Below, piece by piece: positions 1-64,000 of a DNA stretch of 64,000 nt (positions are counted from its first letter, which is position 1; every line of letters starts with the position of its first letter). The position numbers were made by a program, and so were the translations under genes. Below the pieces are notes generated by a model that saw only the letters and a list, made by a program, of their open reading frames with translations, had not been told where the DNA came from and did not search any database. Source of the DNA: Anarhynchus alexandrinus (Eukaryota > Chordata > Aves > Charadriiformes > Charadriidae); contig VUYV01000017.1 in the NCBI GenBank assembly GCA_008711295.1, positions 906,067-970,066 of the forward strand, given 5' to 3'.

Positions 1-24
1 GCATCTATTGAGCTAAATTATCTC

Positions 25-30
25 TTTATT
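25..30 (-). promoter_or_regulatory. SMARCA2: Poly(A) signal AATAAA (distal)
   Basis: TTTATT on the plus strand, AATAAA in the gene's sense, about 900 nt after the stop. Cleavage normally follows 10-30 nt later, which would put the transcript end at about position 1-15 or just beyond the window. Likely the main signal, but unproven. Confidence 0.55.
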
Positions 31-70
31 AGGAAAGCACCAACACCACATTCTTCAAAATTACTGGAAT

Positions 71-76
71 TTTATT
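71..76 (-). promoter_or_regulatory. SMARCA2: Poly(A) signal AATAAA (proximal)
   Basis: A second AATAAA in the sense direction, 46 nt before the distal one. Either or both could direct 3'-end formation; the sequence alone does not say which is used. Confidence 0.45.
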
Positions 77-927
77 TGCCTCAGGCTTATGACTTGCAAC
101 CAAAGACATTGTGCAAAGAAAGCAAAGATTAAGTACACTTTAGGGAAAAGGTGATAATCCACATTGGTAACATAGAAGATCAGTCTGATGAAAGAAGCCA
201 TCCATTACACTATATAGATTGCAATATTCAATAGCATTTTTTTAACCCAACTTTTTTAATCAAGGAAAAAAAAGTTAAGCAAAGTTTACAGTAGACATAA
301 ATTTGATACAATTCAAAAAGCATTTTTCTGAAGATCGTCAAGCGTAAAGTGAAAAAACATATATGGGCCAAGGTGGATGAAGGCTAACTACTGTACATTT
401 ATAAGCTATTAAACAAAGTTGCATATATGTACCACAGTGTAAAAAACCAATACAGAACAAATAAAAACTTTGAAAACTGCCTCATGAAAAAGAAAATAAC
501 CAGTGGCTTTTAATGGCTTCTCCTGGTTATCAATGCTACAAAAGATATTTTTTTTGTCTTTCTGATGCCACTGAAAAACATCCTATCAAATGACAAAACC
601 AGGCACGATCAAACCATTACTGAGTTAAAGCCAGCCCATAGAAATATACTATCAACCCACATTTTCCATTAAAAGCGTTTTTTGTTGTTGTTTTGTTTTT
701 AAATCTTTTGAGGCCCATTTGGTCACAATATGTTACACTTTTTTTCCTTTTTTTACACCATGATATTATATGTTTGTCTGGCACTATCCTAAAGCTAATT
801 TATAGAGAATGAGAATACAGAAACAACCCAATGTCTATTTGACAAAATTAATTCACTGGGTGTAAAATAGGAGAGGGAGAAGAGAAGGGGAAAGGGTCAG
901 TTCTGCCAAGAAAATAAACCCTATGGA

Positions 928-64000
<63,073 letters not shown>

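Larger units (their letters stand above)
1..927 (-). other. SMARCA2: SMARCA2 3' untranslated region
   Basis: About 927 nt after the stop codon, AT-rich and without an open frame worth reporting. Two AATAAA signals sit near the low-coordinate end. The length is close to what I recall for the human long-isoform 3' UTR. The cleavage site is probably within the first 15 bases or just outside the window, so the exact end is not fixed. Confidence 0.8.

Overview
The window is vertebrate, almost certainly avian, nuclear DNA. One multi-exon gene runs right to left on the minus strand through the whole 64 kb. It is the 3' half of SMARCA2 (BRM), the ATPase subunit of the BAF (SWI/SNF) chromatin remodeller. 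I could place 19 coding exons with GT/AG boundaries and continuous phase. Together they give 2,535 nt, which is 844 codons plus a stop. The 5' half of the gene lies beyond position 64000. The bird assignment rests on CR1 LINE copies with the typical ATTCTATGA-type 3' ends and on two LTRs of a family I recall from bird genomes. SMARCA2 is on chromosome Z in chicken, so this is probably a Z-linked segment. I cannot name the species.

Layout by coordinate (transcription runs from high to low). 62167-64000 is intron. 51961-62166 holds exons W1-W9: the DEAD-like ATPase lobe, then the linker and the start of the second RecA lobe. 47302-49161 holds W10-W11 (helicase motifs V and VI). 38586-43772 holds W12-W13 (SnAC region and the LTCEE RB-binding motif). 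A 20.1-kb intron follows (18443-38585) and carries three CR1 copies. W14 (18225-18442) encodes the AT-hook and the start of the bromodomain. After a 10.5-kb intron, W15-W17 (2862-7683) finish the bromodomain and the acidic stretch. W18-W19 encode the basic/acidic C-terminal tail, ending at the stop codon at 928-930. 1-927 is 3' UTR with AATAAA signals near its end.

The exons make one protein. The two ATPase lobes translocate along nucleosomal DNA, SnAC couples ATP hydrolysis to nucleosome sliding, and the AT-hook and bromodomain bind DNA and acetylated histone tails. Counting from the end of the protein, the Walker lysine and the bromodomain asparagine fall at the human positions I remember (K755 and N1464, isoform without the 18-residue insert), so the region is colinear with human BRM.

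Apart from the exons I see intronic sequence: CR1 LINE pieces, two related LTRs in opposite orientations, short tandem repeats and a small palindrome. There are no prokaryotic features, no CRISPR array, no RNA gene I can support and no second protein-coding gene. I found no new biological system. The most open item is a 79-nt exon-like segment at 42995-43073, with good splice signals but a length that would shift the frame.
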